Assembly: GCA_902783545.1 (NCBI GenBank)
Contig: CACZRD010000091.1
Span: forward strand, 1 to 34,184
Length of the DNA stretch: 34,184 nucleotides
Origin: an uncultured Bacteroidales bacterium
GTDB taxonomy: Bacteria; Bacteroidota; Bacteroidia; Bacteroidales; Paludibacteraceae
Direction: 5' to 3'
Part shown: piece after piece, positions 31,711 through 34,184 of the stretch
How the letters are laid out: every line of letters begins with the position of its first letter
Numbering within the stretch: the first letter of the stretch is position 1
Notes under the pieces: model-generated
Seen by the model: only the letters and a program-made list of their open reading frames with translations
What the model was told of the DNA's origin: nothing
Databases searched by the model: none
Made by a program: the position numbers and the translations under genes

Positions 31711-32661
31711 TTATCCCCTTACGAAATCAATAATCTTTTGCCACAGGTCACGCGGATATTCTGACGGTCCTTTTGTATATACTATACCTCCGTTTATGGT
31801 TTCGTTGTAATCTCCTGTTGAAAACGGAACAAACATACAATTATACTCCTTGAAGAAACGTGTGATAGGATTCTGATTACGGAAAGGCTCAAATATTGTT
31901 TTATATTGGTTCTTTACCGATTGAATAGCCTGACTTACATTAACTCTACCCTTTGCTATAACGAAAGGCGTTTTGTCAACCTTGTTAAGCAAGAAAATTG
32001 CCTTATCATGAGGATTCATCTTCTTTTTGAGTTCTTTAATCCTGTCAGCGTATTTAAGGCGATCCGTATCGTCCTCCCAATCTGGCTCAACAATAAAGAT
32101 CCAAATCTTACGGTTTTTATTGCTTATGATACTATTGATATAAGCAGGAAAATTCTTATTCGCATTTTTATCCTTCGGCGTAAAATAGTGCTCACCCGGA
32201 GCCTCTAGTATCTGGCATATAGGACGTCCTTTTTGTGACACTTGCAATAACATGAAACTGATTTGTGATGTACTTTGTGCTGCGTTTTCGCTATTTACCA
32301 TTTCGTTAAATTCATCACACATCCGTTTATAGTATTCATCAATTGCCGGACGGAATGTGCGTATCGGTAACACATCAAAATCAACCTCACGTAAATAGCG
32401 TGTGAGTCGCACCAATGTCATTGTCTTTCCACTTGAAGGCGGGCCAAAAAGGACTACTATTGGCGTCCTATCGTCATCAATGGTAATTTTAATTTGGTTC
32501 GGATCATTTTGCTCTTCAACACTTAGTCCCTTTACTGAACCAGTGGGCACAGATGGCGTTTCTTGTGTCATTTCAGGAGCCATTTCTGCATTCGAAAGAA
32601 CTTCTCCTTTCTGCGATTCTACTACTGGAACTTCGTCCAGATTAAATTGTTTCTTTGCCAT
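31711..32661 (-). CDS. P-loop GTPase of probable TRAFAC type, accessory operon gene 2
   Basis: This 316 aa cytoplasmic protein has a disordered N-terminus (about 1-60) and a GTPase fold. The P-loop is GPPSSGKT (73-80). The G3 element reads ILEAPGEHYF, with E153 where the DxxG aspartate is expected. G4 is LLNKVDK with N226, K227 and D229, specific for guanine. WIFIVEPDW fills the strand before G4. The layout recalls the TRAFAC GTPases found in predicted bacterial conflict systems, but I cannot verify the family. It lies 21 nt after the first operon gene and is the only visible nucleotide-hydrolysing protein in the operon, so it is the likely switch or motor. Confidence 0.78.
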   Translation of the reverse strand: MAKKQFNLDEVPVVESQKGEVLSNAEMAPEMTQETPSVPTGSVKGLSVEEQNDPNQIKITIDDDRTPIVVLFGPPSSGKTMTLVRLTRYLREVDFDVLPIRTFRPAIDEYYKRMCDEFNEMVNSENAAQSTSQISFMLLQVSQKGRPICQILEAPGEHYFTPKDKNANKNFPAYINSIISNKNRKIWIFIVEPDWEDDTDRLKYADRIKELKKKMNPHDKAIFLLNKVDKTPFVIAKGRVNVSQAIQSVKNQYKTIFEPFRNQNPITRFFKEYNCMFVPFSTGDYNETINGGIVYTKGPSEYPRDLWQKIIDFVRG

Positions 32662-32682
32662 AGCAGCATATACTTTTATTTG

Positions 32683-33744
32683 TTAATCTTCTTTTTTAAA
32701 TGCTAAATCAAAGAATATAAAGGCAGCCACGTCAACAAGGATGGAAATGAGTATCCAGAAAATAAAGCCATGTCCTTTATATGCACCTTTGAATGTGTCT
32801 TTCCAAACATCAAACACACTCATTAGTTTTTTGATTCTGGTGATAGGATGTTCTGCGGTATAACGTTCTTTGCTTGATTCGTTTTCAAAACTAACAAAAT
32901 TGCTGTATGTCTTAATAGTTGCATATCCTGTTAACAAACGATTATCCACTTCATGAGCGAAGGGTACATCATTGAGAGCAGAGGGGTTATTGTCCATTTC
33001 TTTTGCAATGTACTCAATATTCGTTGCTGCGTCATTCGCTGCTTTCTGATATTCTACCTTGTTAGTAGCTTCCATGGAATGTCTAATGGCTTGCTTCTTT
33101 GTTTCTGCGAGAGCATAAATTTTCTCTCGGTACATATCGACCAGCTTTTTTCTTTGTTGTTCGGAAGTGCTCCTATAGGATATGGGGGCCACTCGAGGCA
33201 CATCTAATAGCTCTGCAAATTGACGCAAAATCTCTTCAGAGCGCGGGCCAAATCCCGGGTTTGCTTCGTTTTTAATCTCGGTCTCTAAGTCTGTTAGTTT
33301 TGCTTTTACTTTGTTGTCCAACTCTGTTTGTTTCGCTTTGATTTGATTTTCAATTCGCGTGTCCTTAATTAATTGATTGAGATACCCTATAGTAGTTTGG
33401 ATGTCTTCTTTTGCGATGCCATTAGCGACCGAACGATAGAAAAAGGTGTGGGTATTGGTTGGCATACTACACACGAGCCAAAATACTAAAATTATAAGGA
33501 TACCTCCGATAAGACGAAGTCCTCTTTTTTCGAGATAGATATTCTGATTTAGACTATCTACAATCATTTTGGTGCCCAACGAAGCAATTATAAAGAAACC
33601 GATGGTTACTATGTAGCAAAAAACTAACGGCCATGTGGGTAGTAACATGTGTAATGATTCTGCAGTAGCCCAACAACTTACACCTGCAAAAGCGAGGAAT
33701 GCCACGATGTAAATAAGTTTCAAAAAAGGATTCTCTCCGTTCAT
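32683..33744 (-). CDS. Four-helix membrane protein with large periplasmic helical domain, accessory operon gene 1
   Basis: This 353 aa protein has three N-terminal helices (about 8-28, 38-58, 78-94) and one C-terminal helix (about 326-347, FWILISILVDVAAFIFFDLA). Basic residues in the loop between helices 2 and 3 (LEKRGLR) and at the end (KKED) suggest both lie in the cytoplasm. The intervening 230 residues would then be periplasmic; they are highly charged, helical and partly coiled coil (KAKQTELDNKVKAKLTDLET). No domain name is recognised. It is the first gene of the operon, 21 nt before the GTPase gene. Confidence 0.7.
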   Translation of the reverse strand: MNGENPFLKLIYIVAFLAFAGVSCWATAESLHMLLPTWPLVFCYIVTIGFFIIASLGTKMIVDSLNQNIYLEKRGLRLIGGILIILVFWLVCSMPTNTHTFFYRSVANGIAKEDIQTTIGYLNQLIKDTRIENQIKAKQTELDNKVKAKLTDLETEIKNEANPGFGPRSEEILRQFAELLDVPRVAPISYRSTSEQQRKKLVDMYREKIYALAETKKQAIRHSMEATNKVEYQKAANDAATNIEYIAKEMDNNPSALNDVPFAHEVDNRLLTGYATIKTYSNFVSFENESSKERYTAEHPITRIKKLMSVFDVWKDTFKGAYKGHGFIFWILISILVDVAAFIFFDLAFKKED

Positions 33745-33932
33745 ATTTGTATAATATTTCTGCCTACTCTTTATCGGATTTTCGGCACACTCCTATATAA
33801 CTATACCATTTATTCGTTTATGAAAACTCTCCCCCTGTTTTCTGCATATATATACAAAAAAGCGCAGACCCCATTCGTTGCTTACTACAGCAGAGGCCTT
33901 CGCTAACCTATCAACAATAAACAACAATGAAA

Positions 33933-33996
33933 CCTACGCCGATATGACTACACGCCTATTAAAGAAATAGGCATAGTATAATGTCATACCCGTAGG
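33933..33996. other. Three-tier imperfect inverted repeat
   Basis: Three nested stems: CCTACG (33933-33938) with CGTAGG (33991-33996); TATGAC (33943-33948) with GTCATA (33983-33988); GCCTATT (33954-33960) with AATAGGC (33966-33972). A further GCGTAGGT at 34013-34020 can compete for the ACCTACGC arm. It could be a structured RNA, a protein-binding site or a remnant of a mobile element. Confidence 0.5.
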
Positions 33997-34150
33997 CATC
34001 TATTGGTTCTTTGCGTAGGTCGATAAAGAAAAGTTTGCGAAGCTTTCTGCTATCTACAACAAAGCGTCAATAAACGCCTTTTCAATATGTCCTCCCGTTC
34101 TTTGTTCGCGCTTAATCCTCGGAGTGGGAGACTCCTCGGGCGCTTCACTC

Positions 34151-34172
34151 GGAGTGCGTTCCGTCGCACTCC
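34151..34172. other. Small perfect hairpin at the right edge
   Basis: GGAGTGCG (34151-34158) pairs perfectly with CGCACTCC (34165-34172) around TTCCGT. The preceding bases repeat part of it (CTCGGAGTG occurs twice between 34115 and 34156). The region is G+C-rich compared with the operon, and the window ends 12 nt later, so its context is unseen. Confidence 0.5.
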
Positions 34173-34184
34173 TTCACCCTCTAA

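Larger units (their letters stand above)
33745..34184. other. Non-coding region upstream of the accessory operon
   Basis: These 440 nt contain no credible gene on either strand. They hold a three-tier inverted repeat (33933-33996) and, at the right edge, a small perfect hairpin. I looked for a TTTG/TAnnTTTG promoter upstream of 33744 on the minus strand and found none convincing. A TATA-rich stretch near 33791-33808 might serve. Confidence 0.6.

Noticed and set aside
33890-34020. Integron attC site or insertion-sequence end
   Set aside because: There is no conserved core site, integrase or transposase in view, and no terminal inverted repeats pair across the operon, so only the inverted repeat itself is reported.

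Overview
The window looks like chromosomal DNA of a member of the Bacteroidales (phylum Bacteroidota). Four clear matches to the Bacteroidota promoter (TTTG, 19-20 nt, TAnnTTTG) lie upstream of genes, and most starts lack a strong Shine-Dalgarno. Gene families typical of the group are present: a DUF5020 protein, BACON domains, a large TPR protein and lipoproteins with a short lipobox. I cannot name the genus.

Positions 1-18651 are mostly housekeeping. They hold rplT with a strong terminator, a DUF5020 outer-membrane-type protein with rlmB, a convergent pair (TPR protein and a degenerate TraB/GumN-like protein), the anaerobic ribonucleotide reductase pair nrdD-nrdG behind a structured leader, uvrA (minus), lon, and a plus-strand run: YigZ-like protein, PlsC-type acyltransferase, coaD, S41 protease, Ig-like lipoprotein. 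A perfect 16-bp bidirectional terminator at 18653-18697 closes that run and the convergent efflux operon.

Positions 18696-24242 (minus) are a tightly coupled tripartite export operon: lipoprotein, TolC-type channel, HlyD-type adaptor and two ABC-2 permeases, with no ATPase gene. Positions 24369-26934 hold an L-fucose isomerase-like protein and an AAA_14/DUF4143 ATPase, each behind a near-identical promoter. A 550-nt non-coding junction (26935-27484) carries three exact 16-nt repeats at a 32-nt period, an 11-nt tandem repeat and a nested palindrome.

Positions 27485-33744 (minus) look visibly more AT-rich and encode a compact seven-gene operon that I do not recognise as a described system. Its products would span the whole envelope: a four-helix inner-membrane protein with a large periplasmic helical domain, a cytoplasmic P-loop GTPase with an NKxD motif, two single-pass membrane proteins with related N-terminal domains, a retropepsin-like lipoprotein, a second lipoprotein, and a BACON-beta-barrel protein. 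This is the best candidate for an undescribed system. A further theme is short tandem repeats of 7, 9 and 11 nt, both between genes and inside coding sequence (UvrA linker, fucose isomerase-like protein).
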